Of a stretch of DNA of 64,000 nt, positions 16,563-24,377 are shown in pieces (the first letter of the stretch is position 1; every line of letters starts with the position of its first letter). A program made the translations under genes and the position numbers. Origin of the DNA: DATGZH01 sp035297265. Lineage in GTDB: Bacteria > Actinomycetota > Acidimicrobiia > Acidimicrobiales > RAAP-2. The notes below the pieces were generated by a model. It did not search any database. It saw nothing but the letters and a program-made list of their open reading frames with translations, and was not told where the DNA came from. The stretch spans positions 18,909 to 82,908 of the forward strand of contig DATGZH010000010.1 in assembly GCA_035297265.1 (NCBI GenBank). Direction: 5' to 3'.

Positions 16563-16916
16563 GTGGCGAGGCTCGAAGTGGCCGGCGGCGAGCTGGCGGT
16601 CCGCCTGTCGGAGCTCGAGAAGCTCGAAGCCGTCCACGGCCAGGTGGCGGTGCCGGTGACCGCGGTCTCGACCGTGCGGGTGGCGCCCGATCCGTGGACC
16701 GAGGTGCGGGGGCTGCGGGCGCCGGGCACCGGCTGGCCCGGACGGATCCTCGTCGGCACGCTCCGCGGCGACTTCGGTCGCGACTTCGTCGTGATCCACG
16801 GACACGAACCGGCCGTCGTCGTGGAGCTCGAAGGCAGCGAATGGGCCCGGCTCGTCGTGACGAGCCCCGACGCCGACGCCGTGGCCGACGGGCTCCGTCG
16901 GCAGCTGCCCGGCTGA
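16563..16916 (+). CDS. Conserved actinobacterial protein of unknown function (PH-like beta domain)
   Basis: A 117-aa soluble protein with no signal peptide or membrane segment. The pattern of alternating beta strands, the LEKLEAVHG segment, VSTVRVAPD and GLRAPGTGWPGRI resembles uncharacterised actinobacterial proteins with a PH-like fold; I do not know a function. It is three bases upstream of the ABC importer ATPase and could be part of that operon. Confidence 0.7.
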   Translation: MARLEVAGGELAVRLSELEKLEAVHGQVAVPVTAVSTVRVAPDPWTEVRGLRAPGTGWPGRILVGTLRGDFGRDFVVIHGHEPAVVVELEGSEWARLVVTSPDADAVADGLRRQLPG

Positions 16917-16919
16917 GCC

Positions 16920-18011
16920 GTGGCCCGGGTCGCCTTCCAAGGGGTGTCCAAGCGCTTCGGTGACGTCGTCGCCGTCGACCACCTCGAGCTCGGCGTGGAC
17001 GACGGCGAGCTCCTCGTGCTGCTCGGCCCGTCCGGCTGCGGCAAGACCACCGCGCTGCGGATGGTGGCCGGCCTCGAGGAACCGTCCGAGGGGCAGCTCG
17101 TCATCGGCGACCGCATCGTGAACGACATCGACCCGAAGGAACGGGACGTGGCCATGGTCTTCCAGACCTACGCCCTCTACCCCCATCTGACCGTGGCCAA
17201 GAACATCGACTTCCCGCTCCGCCAGCGGGGGATCGAGCGCGACGAGCGCGACCGGAAGGTGCACGAGGTGGCCGCGACCCTCGGCCTCGACACGCTCCTC
17301 TCGAGGAAGCCGGCCCAGCTGTCGGGCGGCCAGCGCCAGCGGGTGGCCCTGGCCCGGGCCATCGTGCGCGACCCCCAGGTCTTCTTGATGGACGAGCCGC
17401 TCTCGAACCTCGACGCGGCGCTGCGTGTCCAGACGCGGGCCGACATCGTGGCCCTGCAGCAGCGCCTCGGCACGACCACCCTGTACGTCACCCACGACCA
17501 GGTGGAGGCCATGACGATGGGGCACCGCATCGCCGTCATGAGCGGCGGGCAGCTCCAGCAGGTGGCCGCGCCCCAGGAGCTCTACGACCGCCCGGCCAAC
17601 ACCTTCGTGGCCGGCTTCCTCGGCAGTCCCGGGATGAACCTCATGCCTGGCACGCTGGTCAAGGGAGCCGACGGTCAGCCCGAGGCCCGGGTCTCGGGCG
17701 GGACGCTCCCGCTCCCGGGCACCTCGAGACCCCTCGTCGAGAGCAGCCCGGCCGTGACCGCCGGCGTGCGCCCTGAGCACCTGCGTCTCGACCCGCAGGG
17801 GTCGCTGCGGGCCAAGGTGACCATCGTCGAGCTGCTGGGCGCGGAGGCCCACGTCATCTGCCATCTCGACGACGGGACCCGGGTGGTGGTCCGCCAGGGC
17901 ACCGAAGGCCGGCACCCGGGCCTCGGCGAAGAGGTCCGGGTGGCGGCGACGCCCGAGGCAGTCAACCTCTTCGCCGCCGAGGACGGCCGACGCCTCGAGG
18001 TGGCGGCGTGA
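16920..18011 (+). CDS. ABC importer ATPase, UgpC/MsiK/MalK-like
   Basis: Energises a carbohydrate-type (CUT1) importer. Walker A GPSGCGKTT is at about residues 36-44, the Q-loop at VFQTYALYPH, signature LSGGQRQR near 134, Walker B VFLMDEPLSNLD and the H-loop in YVTHDQ. The C-terminal about 110 residues form the OB-type regulatory domain of MalK-like subunits (GVRPEHL). It is 363 aa with a GTG start at 16920-16922. Its stop overlaps the first permease start in GTGA. Such ATPases can serve several importers. Confidence 0.93.
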   Translation: MARVAFQGVSKRFGDVVAVDHLELGVDDGELLVLLGPSGCGKTTALRMVAGLEEPSEGQLVIGDRIVNDIDPKERDVAMVFQTYALYPHLTVAKNIDFPLRQRGIERDERDRKVHEVAATLGLDTLLSRKPAQLSGGQRQRVALARAIVRDPQVFLMDEPLSNLDAALRVQTRADIVALQQRLGTTTLYVTHDQVEAMTMGHRIAVMSGGQLQQVAAPQELYDRPANTFVAGFLGSPGMNLMPGTLVKGADGQPEARVSGGTLPLPGTSRPLVESSPAVTAGVRPEHLRLDPQGSLRAKVTIVELLGAEAHVICHLDDGTRVVVRQGTEGRHPGLGEEVRVAATPEAVNLFAAEDGRRLEVAA

Positions 18012-18940
18012 GCGTCGTCGAAGCGGTCGATGCCCATGTCGACGTCCGGCGCAACCGACGGCGCCGGCGTCTGAAGGAGGCTGGCCTCGGCTACCTCCTC
18101 CTCCTGCCGGCTCTCGTGATCTTCGCCGCCTTCACGTTCTATCCCTTCTTCAAGAACTTCAAGCTGGCCCTCTACCAGGCGCCACCAGTCCCCGGCCTCC
18201 CCAGCCACTACGTCGGCCTCTCCCAGGTCGGCCAGGTCCTCAGCTCGACCAGCTTCCTCCAGAGCCTGCTCACGTCGTTCGTGTTCGTGATCCTCGTCGT
18301 GCCGGCGAGCCTGCTCGTCGGCCTGGCCCTCGCGGTGGCCGCCCACCGCAAGCTGCAAGGCGTCGGCGTCTACCGGATGTGCTTCTCGTCCACCGTCGTG
18401 AGCTCGGTGGCCGTCGCCGCCCTCGTCTTCGGGACGCTCATGAACCCCGTCGTCGGCTTCCTGCCCTGGCTCGGCATCAACCCCACGCCGCCGCTGCTCG
18501 AGAACACCTTCTGGGCCCTCCCGTCGGTGGCCCTCATGTCGGTGTGGCAGTACATCGGGCTGTCGTTCATCATCATGTCGGCCGGCCTCTCGTCGGTGCC
18601 CGACGAGATCCTGGAGGCCGCCCGCATCGACGGCGCCTCGGCGTGGACCCGCTTCTGGCGGGTGACGGTGCCGCTCCTCTCCCCCACCATCTTCTTCGCC
18701 CTCGTCGTCGGGACGATCTACGCCTTCCAGACCTTCGGGCAGATCGACATCCTGATCGCCACCGGCCAGGCCGCCCACCTGCACACGAACGTCCTCATCT
18801 ACAACATCGTCCAGCAGCTGCAGAACGAGAACAACACCGGCGCGGCCGCGGTCATGGCCATCGCCCTCTTCCTGATCATGCTGGCGCTGACGCTGCTCCA
18901 GCTGCGGTTCCTCGAACGGCGGGTGCACTATGCCCGCTGA
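18008..18940 (+). CDS. ABC importer permease 1 (UgpA/MalF-like)
   Basis: Integral membrane subunit of 310 aa with six predicted membrane segments, beginning with GYLLLLPALVIFAAFTFYPF. The EAA loop that contacts the ATPase is EAARIDGASAWTRFWRVTVP. An N-terminal basic stretch (RRNRRRRRLK) sits in the cytoplasm. Follows the ATPase by a 4-nt overlap and overlaps the second permease by 11 nt, so all are co-translated. Confidence 0.92.
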   Translation: MSVVEAVDAHVDVRRNRRRRRLKEAGLGYLLLLPALVIFAAFTFYPFFKNFKLALYQAPPVPGLPSHYVGLSQVGQVLSSTSFLQSLLTSFVFVILVVPASLLVGLALAVAAHRKLQGVGVYRMCFSSTVVSSVAVAALVFGTLMNPVVGFLPWLGINPTPPLLENTFWALPSVALMSVWQYIGLSFIIMSAGLSSVPDEILEAARIDGASAWTRFWRVTVPLLSPTIFFALVVGTIYAFQTFGQIDILIATGQAAHLHTNVLIYNIVQQLQNENNTGAAAVMAIALFLIMLALTLLQLRFLERRVHYAR

Positions 18941-19838
18941 GGCCCTCGCCCTCCCGGTGACCGGGTTGAACGACACGTCGGTCGCCGCCGCGGCCGCGGC
19001 GGCCATCCAGGCCAAGCGGCGGCGGCGCTGGCGCCTCGTCGGGAGCTACCTCGTGCTGACCGTCGGGGCGATCATCGTGCTCTTCCCGCTCTACATCACC
19101 ATCGTCAACTCACTCTTGGAGCCGAGTCAGCTGGCCCAGCGGCCGCCGCCCCTCATCCCGCTCCACCCCCAGTTCCACGACTACCGGGTGGCCTGGGACG
19201 CCGGCCACATGAGCTCCTACATGGTCAACTCGATCGCGGTGACGGCCATGATCGTGGCCGGCCAGATCGTCACGTCGGTCCTCGCCGGCTACGCCTTCGC
19301 CTTCCTACGGTTCCCCTTCCGCAACGCGCTCTTCGTCGTCTTCCTCATCACCCTCATGATCCCCTTCGAGGTCACGTTCATCACCAACCTGTCGACGGTG
19401 ATCTCGCTCGGCTGGTTCAACACGCTCCAGGGGCTGGCCGTCCCGTTCCTCGCCACCGGCTTCGGCACGTTCCTCCTCCGCCAGGCCTTCCTCGGCATCC
19501 CGAAGGACCTCCAGGAGGCGGCCCAGCTCGACGGCTACGGCCACTGGCGTTTCATGCTCCGGGTGGCCGTGCCGCTCGCCCGGCCCTCGATCGCCGCGCT
19601 CGCCGTCTTCGCCTTCGTCTCGGCCTGGAACCAGTACCTCTGGCCGCTCGTGGCCACCGGGGGCAACAGCCCCATCTACACGGTCCAGCTCGGGCTGAAG
19701 CAGCTCTACGGCACCCAGGCCGACCAGATCCCGGTGGCCCTCGCCGGGGCGGTGATCGCCTTCGTCCCCCTCATCATCCTCTTGCTCATCTTCCAGAAGC
19801 AGCTGGTCCGGAGCCTCACTGCCGGCGCGGTGCGCTGA
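18930..19838 (+). CDS. ABC importer permease 2 (UgpE/MalG-like)
   Basis: Second membrane subunit, 302 aa, six membrane segments starting LVGSYLVLTVGAIIVLFPLY. The EAA loop is EAAQLDGYGHWRFMLRVAVP. The WNQYLWPLVATGG region near the C-terminus is typical of MalG/UgpE proteins. ATG start at 18930 inside the end of the first permease gene. Confidence 0.92.
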   Translation: MPAEALALPVTGLNDTSVAAAAAAAIQAKRRRRWRLVGSYLVLTVGAIIVLFPLYITIVNSLLEPSQLAQRPPPLIPLHPQFHDYRVAWDAGHMSSYMVNSIAVTAMIVAGQIVTSVLAGYAFAFLRFPFRNALFVVFLITLMIPFEVTFITNLSTVISLGWFNTLQGLAVPFLATGFGTFLLRQAFLGIPKDLQEAAQLDGYGHWRFMLRVAVPLARPSIAALAVFAFVSAWNQYLWPLVATGGNSPIYTVQLGLKQLYGTQADQIPVALAGAVIAFVPLIILLLIFQKQLVRSLTAGAVR

Positions 19839-19897
19839 GCGTGGGGCCGGCCGTCATCAAACCGTCGCGGTCCCGTCAAGCTTTCGAAGTGGTAGGT

Positions 19898-21337
19898 ATG
19901 GAGGCTATGCACACCGTCGCGGACCCCCGGCGGCGGCGGCCGGTCCTCCGGGTGCTGACCGCCGTCCTCGTCCCCCTCGCCACGCTCTCGGCCGTCGGCG
20001 CCAGCACCGTCGCCGGCGCCGGTCCGGTCGGGGCGGCCAGCGTGCCCTCGTGCCCACTCGGCACCCTGGCCAAGAGCAAGGGGCCGGTCACGATCACGTT
20101 CTGGAACTCGGCGGTCCGGGCCAACCTGACCACCCTCCAGAACATCACGAACGCCTTCAACGCCGCCCAGAAGAAGGTGAAGGTGGTCCTCGTCCAACAG
20201 TCGAGCTACGACGACACCTGGAACAAGTACGAGGCCGGTCTCTCGACCGGCCAGCTCCCGGCGCTCGCCATGCTGGAGGACGTCCGCACCCAGGAGGCCG
20301 TCGACACCCGGTCGTTCCTCCCGATGCAGGCCTGCATGAGCGCCACCCACTACCCGACGGCCGACTTCATCCCCCGGGTCCTCGCCTACTGGAAGACGAA
20401 CGGCATCCAGCAGGGCCTGCCCTTCGCCGTGTCGAACCCGGTCTTCTACTACAACAAGCTCGCCTTCCAGAAGGCCGGCCTCAACCCGAACGCCCCGCCG
20501 GCCACCCTGCCCCAGCTCCTGGCCGACGCCAGGATCCTGAAGCAGGCGGGCAGCGGGATGGGCCTCGTCCTCGACCCGTGGCACCTGGCCACGTGGCTGG
20601 CCACCGCCAACAACCTGTTCGTGAACAACAACAACGGCCGCACCGGCCGGGCCACGAAAGCCGCCTTCAACACGCCCCGGGGCCTGCAGATCTGGACCGA
20701 GCTGAAGCAGCTCGTGACGAGCGGCGACGCCACCACCAACCCGGCGACCGGCCCCGACGCCTTCGACAACCTGCTCGGCATCGGCTCGGGCAAGTACGCG
20801 ATGACGATCGACACCTCAGCCGACCTCGGCACGATCACCCAGGTGCTGGCCTCGGGCAGCTACCCCAACGTGAAGATCGGCGTGAGCGCCTTCCCGGTCC
20901 TCTCGGCCAGCCTCCCCGGCGGCATCGAGCCGGGCGGCTCGGGCATCTGGATCTCCAACAAGGTGCCGCCGGCCCAACAGGCCGCGGCCTGGGTCTTCGC
21001 CACGTGGCTGGACAACACCACGAACCAGGCCAAGTGGGCCGCCGGCACCGGCTACATCCCCATCCGCCGGTCCTCGACGCTGACGCCGCTCGTCCAGCAG
21101 CTGTGGGCCACCAACCCCGGCTACAAGGTGGCCTACACCCAGCTCAACACCGGGGTGAACAGCTACGCCACGGCCGGCGCGGTGATCGGCCCCTACGCCG
21201 ACGTCAACACGGCCATCTTGAACGCCGAGGAGTCGATGTACACCTCGGGCGTCTCACCCAAGGCCGCGCTCAACACCGCGAGCCAACAGGTCAACCAGAT
21301 CATCGGGCAGTACAACCAACGCCTCGGCGTCAGCTGA
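19898..21337 (+). CDS. ABC importer extracellular solute-binding protein (UgpB-like)
   Basis: Captures the substrate outside the membrane. A basic N-terminus (DPRRRRPVLR) and a hydrophobic segment ending near GPVGAAS form a Sec signal; no lipobox is evident. The mature protein has VTITFWNSAVRANL near its start, as in UgpB and sugar-binding proteins, and the usual WVFATWLD late segment. The frame opens at a GTG at 19841, but ATGs at 19898 and 19907 fit the signal peptide better; I use 19898. The ligand is unknown: a sugar, polyol or glycerol-phosphate compound. Confidence 0.88.
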   Translation: MEAMHTVADPRRRRPVLRVLTAVLVPLATLSAVGASTVAGAGPVGAASVPSCPLGTLAKSKGPVTITFWNSAVRANLTTLQNITNAFNAAQKKVKVVLVQQSSYDDTWNKYEAGLSTGQLPALAMLEDVRTQEAVDTRSFLPMQACMSATHYPTADFIPRVLAYWKTNGIQQGLPFAVSNPVFYYNKLAFQKAGLNPNAPPATLPQLLADARILKQAGSGMGLVLDPWHLATWLATANNLFVNNNNGRTGRATKAAFNTPRGLQIWTELKQLVTSGDATTNPATGPDAFDNLLGIGSGKYAMTIDTSADLGTITQVLASGSYPNVKIGVSAFPVLSASLPGGIEPGGSGIWISNKVPPAQQAAAWVFATWLDNTTNQAKWAAGTGYIPIRRSSTLTPLVQQLWATNPGYKVAYTQLNTGVNSYATAGAVIGPYADVNTAILNAEESMYTSGVSPKAALNTASQQVNQIIGQYNQRLGVS

Positions 21338-21351
21338 GCGACGCCGAGGCG
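21320..21351. terminator. Perfect 12-bp stem hairpin between convergent genes
   Basis: Arms CGCCTCGGCGTC (21320-21331) and GACGCCGAGGCG (21340-21351) are perfect inverted repeats with an 8-nt loop holding the stop codon of the binding protein. It closes the importer operon and the opposing SufR-like operon at once. There is no T-run, as is common in high-GC actinobacteria. Confidence 0.75.
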
Positions 21352-21352
21352 C

Positions 21353-22045
21353 TCAGGCCGGTTCGCCGGGCGGTCCGCCCGAGGTCGACGGGCGCACCTC
21401 GTAGGCGCACACGTGGGCCCCGTCCATGAGGTGGGCGACCCGGGTCACCTCGGCGCCGGGCAGCGCCTCGCGGATGAACGAGAGCTCGCTCGAGCAGGCC
21501 TGCCCGAAGCCGGCGGCCACCGAGAGGATGGCGCAGTTGTGCTCGGTGATGCGCCAGCCGCCGTCGGCCAGGCGCTCGACGTCGGCCAGGTAGCCGTCCT
21601 CGTCGAGGATCCCCGTGAGCTCGTCGACCTGCTCCTCGAGCGACCGGCCGGCCAGGCGGGCGGTGGCCTCGGCCAGACGACGCCGACGGCGGGCTTCGAA
21701 GAGGCTCGTCACCTCGGCGCTGTCGGGCCCGCCGAGGTAGCCGAGGAGCTCGGTCGTGAGGTCGCCGTAGCGCTTCGGGAAGAGGGCCTCGGCCGAGGCG
21801 CTGAGCTCGTAGCGGTGGGCCGGCCGCCCCCGTCCGTCGGCGTCGGCCCGGTGGGCCACGAGACCGTCCTCGGCCAGCCGGGCCAGCTGCTGGCGCACGG
21901 CGGCCGGCGTGAGCCCGAGCTGGCCGGCCAGGTCCTGGGCCCGCAGGGGCCCGCCGCGCTTCAGGGCCACGAGGATGGCCCGGCGGGTCGTGGGCATCGC
22001 GGCGAGCGGCGGCTCGGGGACGGCGCCGGAGACGGTCGTGGTCAC
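21353..22045 (-). CDS. SufR/ArsR-like winged-helix regulator with C-terminal cysteines
   Basis: A 230-aa regulator. The N-terminal winged helix has AQDLAGQLGLTPAAVRQQLARL as recognition region, with a wing GRGRPAHRYELS. The C-terminal half has EHNCAIL, then Cys after 12 residues, and a last Cys 28 residues later. That spacing matches the SufR pattern of C-x12-C-x13-C-x14-C except that the third position is Ala. SufR senses Fe-S clusters and represses suf genes, but no suf genes are here. The GTG at 22043-22045 overlaps the QueA-like stop in GTGA and was chosen over the longer open frame. Confidence 0.8.
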   Translation of the reverse strand: MTTTVSGAVPEPPLAAMPTTRRAILVALKRGGPLRAQDLAGQLGLTPAAVRQQLARLAEDGLVAHRADADGRGRPAHRYELSASAEALFPKRYGDLTTELLGYLGGPDSAEVTSLFEARRRRRLAEATARLAGRSLEEQVDELTGILDEDGYLADVERLADGGWRITEHNCAILSVAAGFGQACSSELSFIREALPGAEVTRVAHLMDGAHVCAYEVRPSTSGGPPGEPA

Positions 22046-23109
22046 GGCAGCACCAGGTGGACGTCGCCGAACTCGTGCCAGAGGTAGCGCTCCTCGACCG
22101 CCGCGGCGTACGAGCGCTCGACCAGCTCGCGCCCGGCCACGGCTTCGAGCATGGCCAGGTGCGAGGCCTCGGGTTCGTGCCAACCGGTCAGCATGCCGTC
22201 GATCGACCGCACCTTGCGCTCAGGCGTGACGACCGTCTCGGTCCAACCGCCGTTCGGGTGGACACGGCCGTGACTGTCGACGACCGTCTCCAGGGCCCGC
22301 ACGACCGTCGTCCCGACGGCGATGACCTTGCCCCCGTCGCGCCGGGCGTCGTTGACGCGCGCCGCGGTCGACGGGGGGACCCGGTAGTACTCGGGATAGG
22401 GGGGCTCGGACGCCTCGAGCGAGGCCACGCCGGTGTGGAGGACGACCGGCGTGATGCCGACCCCGCGGGCCGCGAGCCGGGTGATGACCTCAGGGGTGAA
22501 GGGCCGCCCGGCGCTCGGCATCTCGGCCGAGCCGGGCTCGGTCACGTAGACGTTCTGGTAGGCGGTGATGGGCCAGCTGCCCCGCACGTAGCCGTAACGG
22601 ATCGGCCGGCCGTGCACGGCGAGATAGGTGAGGAGCGGGGCCGGTGTCGAGAGCGTGGCCACCCACAGCCGGACGCCCTTCGGGTGGAGGGCGTAGGCCG
22701 ACAGCAACACGGCCCGGCCGCCGCCGTCGAGCGAGAGCTCCTCACCGGCCCGTCCGCCGAAGTGGGGCTCACCGTCGCGTCGCAGCTCCACCGTCCAGAG
22801 CCCCGCCGGCAGCTGGGTCGAGAGGTGGACCTCCAGGGTCTGGCCCGAGCCGTCGATGGCCGAGACCTCGGCGGCGAGCGTGCCCGACGTGTTCACGACG
22901 ACGAGGTCGCCCTCGTCCAAGAAGCGCGGCAGCTCGGAGAACGTGCTGTGCACGAGCTCGCCCGTGCCCCGGTGGGCCACCATCATCCGGACGGCGTCAC
23001 GGGTGATGCCCCTCGCCTCGGGCGGAACCTGCGCCTCGAGCTCGGGTGGGAGCTCGAAGTCGAGGAGGTCGGTGAGGGCCCGCGCCGTCTCGTCGACGAG
23101 CGTCGTCAT
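22042..23109 (-). CDS. QueA-like S-adenosylmethionine:tRNA ribosyltransferase-isomerase, divergent
   Basis: A 355-aa member of the QueA family. Recognisable blocks are FELPPELEAQVP at the N-terminus, RPIRYGY with YQNVY, PSAGRPFTPEV, a TLH-like VVLHTGVASL, AVGTTVVRALE and the C-terminal DGMLTGWHEPEASHL. QueA normally makes epoxyqueuosine in tRNA. Here the conserved NDTRV(I)PAR block is replaced by NTSGTLAAEV, and no tgt or other queuosine gene is in the window, so the substrate may differ. ATG at 23107-23109 overlaps the SDR stop (ATGA). Confidence 0.8.
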   Translation of the reverse strand: MTTLVDETARALTDLLDFELPPELEAQVPPEARGITRDAVRMMVAHRGTGELVHSTFSELPRFLDEGDLVVVNTSGTLAAEVSAIDGSGQTLEVHLSTQLPAGLWTVELRRDGEPHFGGRAGEELSLDGGGRAVLLSAYALHPKGVRLWVATLSTPAPLLTYLAVHGRPIRYGYVRGSWPITAYQNVYVTEPGSAEMPSAGRPFTPEVITRLAARGVGITPVVLHTGVASLEASEPPYPEYYRVPPSTAARVNDARRDGGKVIAVGTTVVRALETVVDSHGRVHPNGGWTETVVTPERKVRSIDGMLTGWHEPEASHLAMLEAVAGRELVERSYAAAVEERYLWHEFGDVHLVLP

Positions 23110-23846
23110 GCCACCGCACCTCCCCCGACCGCTTCGTCCGCGGTCGCCCTCGCGAGGTCGGCCACCCGGTAGCGGCCGCTCGGCCGTCCCCCGAGGGCCA
23201 GGTCCAAGAGCCCCGGCACCGAGTCCTCGGGCGGCGGTCGGTCCGAGATGTCCTCGCCCGGGAACGCCGCCTGGTGCATGGCCGTGCGCATGTCGCCGGG
23301 GTCGGCGGCGTAGACGGTGAGGGTCGGCTGCTCGGCGGCCAGCACCGCGCTCAGGTGGTCGAGCGCGGCCTTCGACGACCCGTACCCGCCCCAGCCCTCG
23401 TAGGCCTCGACCGAGGCGTCGGAGGTGATGTTCAGGACCACCGGGTGCGCCGCCTGCCGCAGCATCGGCAGGAGCTCCTGGACGAGGGCCAGCGGGGCGA
23501 CGGTGTTCACCTCGTACACCTCGCGCAGCGTGTCGAGCGGGTACTCGGCGAGCGGCGGGAGGGGGGACGGGCCGAGCACGCTGGCGTTGTTCACGAGCAC
23601 GTCCAACGACCCCAGCCGCTCCACGGCCTCGGCCAGGGCCCGGCGGTGGCCGGCGTCGGCCACGTCGCCGCCGATGGCCACGAGCTCGGCCCCGGGCTGG
23701 ACGTGGGTTCGCAGCCCCTCGGCCGCCTGCGCCAGCGCGTTGGCCTCCCGCCCGTCGATCACCACCGACCATCCCCGGTCGGCGAGGGCCTCGGCGAGCG
23801 CCCGCCCGAGACCCCTCGAAGCTCCGGTCACCACCGCGACGCCCAT
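23106..23846 (-). CDS. Short-chain dehydrogenase/reductase
   Basis: NAD(P)-dependent oxidoreductase of 246 aa. Cofactor motif TGASRGLG is near residue 8, LVNNASVLG near 85, and the catalytic Tyr-Lys pair is YGSSK, with an upstream NITSD Ser. The ATG at 23844-23846 has a GAGGAGG ribosome-binding site. First gene of an operon with the QueA-like and SufR-like genes. Substrate unknown. Confidence 0.85.
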   Translation of the reverse strand: MGVAVVTGASRGLGRALAEALADRGWSVVIDGREANALAQAAEGLRTHVQPGAELVAIGGDVADAGHRRALAEAVERLGSLDVLVNNASVLGPSPLPPLAEYPLDTLREVYEVNTVAPLALVQELLPMLRQAAHPVVLNITSDASVEAYEGWGGYGSSKAALDHLSAVLAAEQPTLTVYAADPGDMRTAMHQAAFPGEDISDRPPPEDSVPGLLDLALGGRPSGRYRVADLARATADEAVGGGAVA

Positions 23847-23897
23847 CGCCCAACCTCCTCGGTGCTCCGGTCGTTCTCCCGGTCGGTCGACCAGGCG

Positions 23898-23921
23898 ACC
23901 CTACCACCTTTAAGGAAGGGT
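23898..23921. promoter_or_regulatory. Dyad-symmetric site upstream of the SDR/QueA-like/SufR-like operon
   Basis: ACCCTACCACC and GGAAGGGT arms flank a perfect CCTTTAAGG palindrome, giving two overlapping dyads about 52 bp before the SDR start. The surrounding AT-rich stretch (23907-23936) stands out from the GC-rich background and is a likely promoter. A binding site for the operon's own SufR-like regulator is a hypothesis. Confidence 0.4.
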
Positions 23922-23930
23922 TTTCTTGTT

Positions 23931-24377
23931 TTATTCCGCCAACTCGGCGGGCGGCCAGGCCGGATCGAGCTGGCGCAAGAAGAGGCGGCAGCGCTCCTCC
24001 TCGTCCACCTCCCCCAGCTCGGCGGCGGCCCGCCGCAGGGCGGCCAGGGAGCGGAGGAAGCCCCGGTTGGAAGGGGCAGCCCAGCGCACGTGACCCGAGC
24101 CCCGCCAGCCCGCGGCCCGCAGCTGGTCGAGGCCTCGGTGGTAGCCGACCCGGGCGTAGGCGTAGCGCTCCACCGGCTCGGGGGCCAGCTCGGCCAATCC
24201 GGCCCAGGCGTCGAGGCAGCGGGGCCACCGGGCGGCGACCGACCGCAGCGCCCCGAGCCGCTCGCCCTCGGGCCGGCCCTCGGCGGCGGCCAGCGCCGCC
24301 GCCACGTCGGGTGCCGGCTCGGGGAGGACCGTCTCGGGGGAACCCGAGGGGCTGAAGCTCACCGTGTGGTCGGCCAT
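23931..24377 (-). CDS. DUF3151 family protein
   Basis: Cytosolic protein of 148 aa belonging to a domain of unknown function widespread in actinobacteria. Visible features are ETVLPEPAPD near the N-terminus, AWAGLAEL, the conserved YARVGYHRGLDQLR, and the PSNRGFLRSL segment, ending with DEEERCRLFLRQLDP. The ATG at 24375-24377 overlaps the upstream acyltransferase stop by one base (TGATG). The longer open frame upstream is a shadow. Role unknown. Confidence 0.85.
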   Translation of the reverse strand: MADHTVSFSPSGSPETVLPEPAPDVAAALAAAEGRPEGERLGALRSVAARWPRCLDAWAGLAELAPEPVERYAYARVGYHRGLDQLRAAGWRGSGHVRWAAPSNRGFLRSLAALRRAAAELGEVDEEERCRLFLRQLDPAWPPAELAE

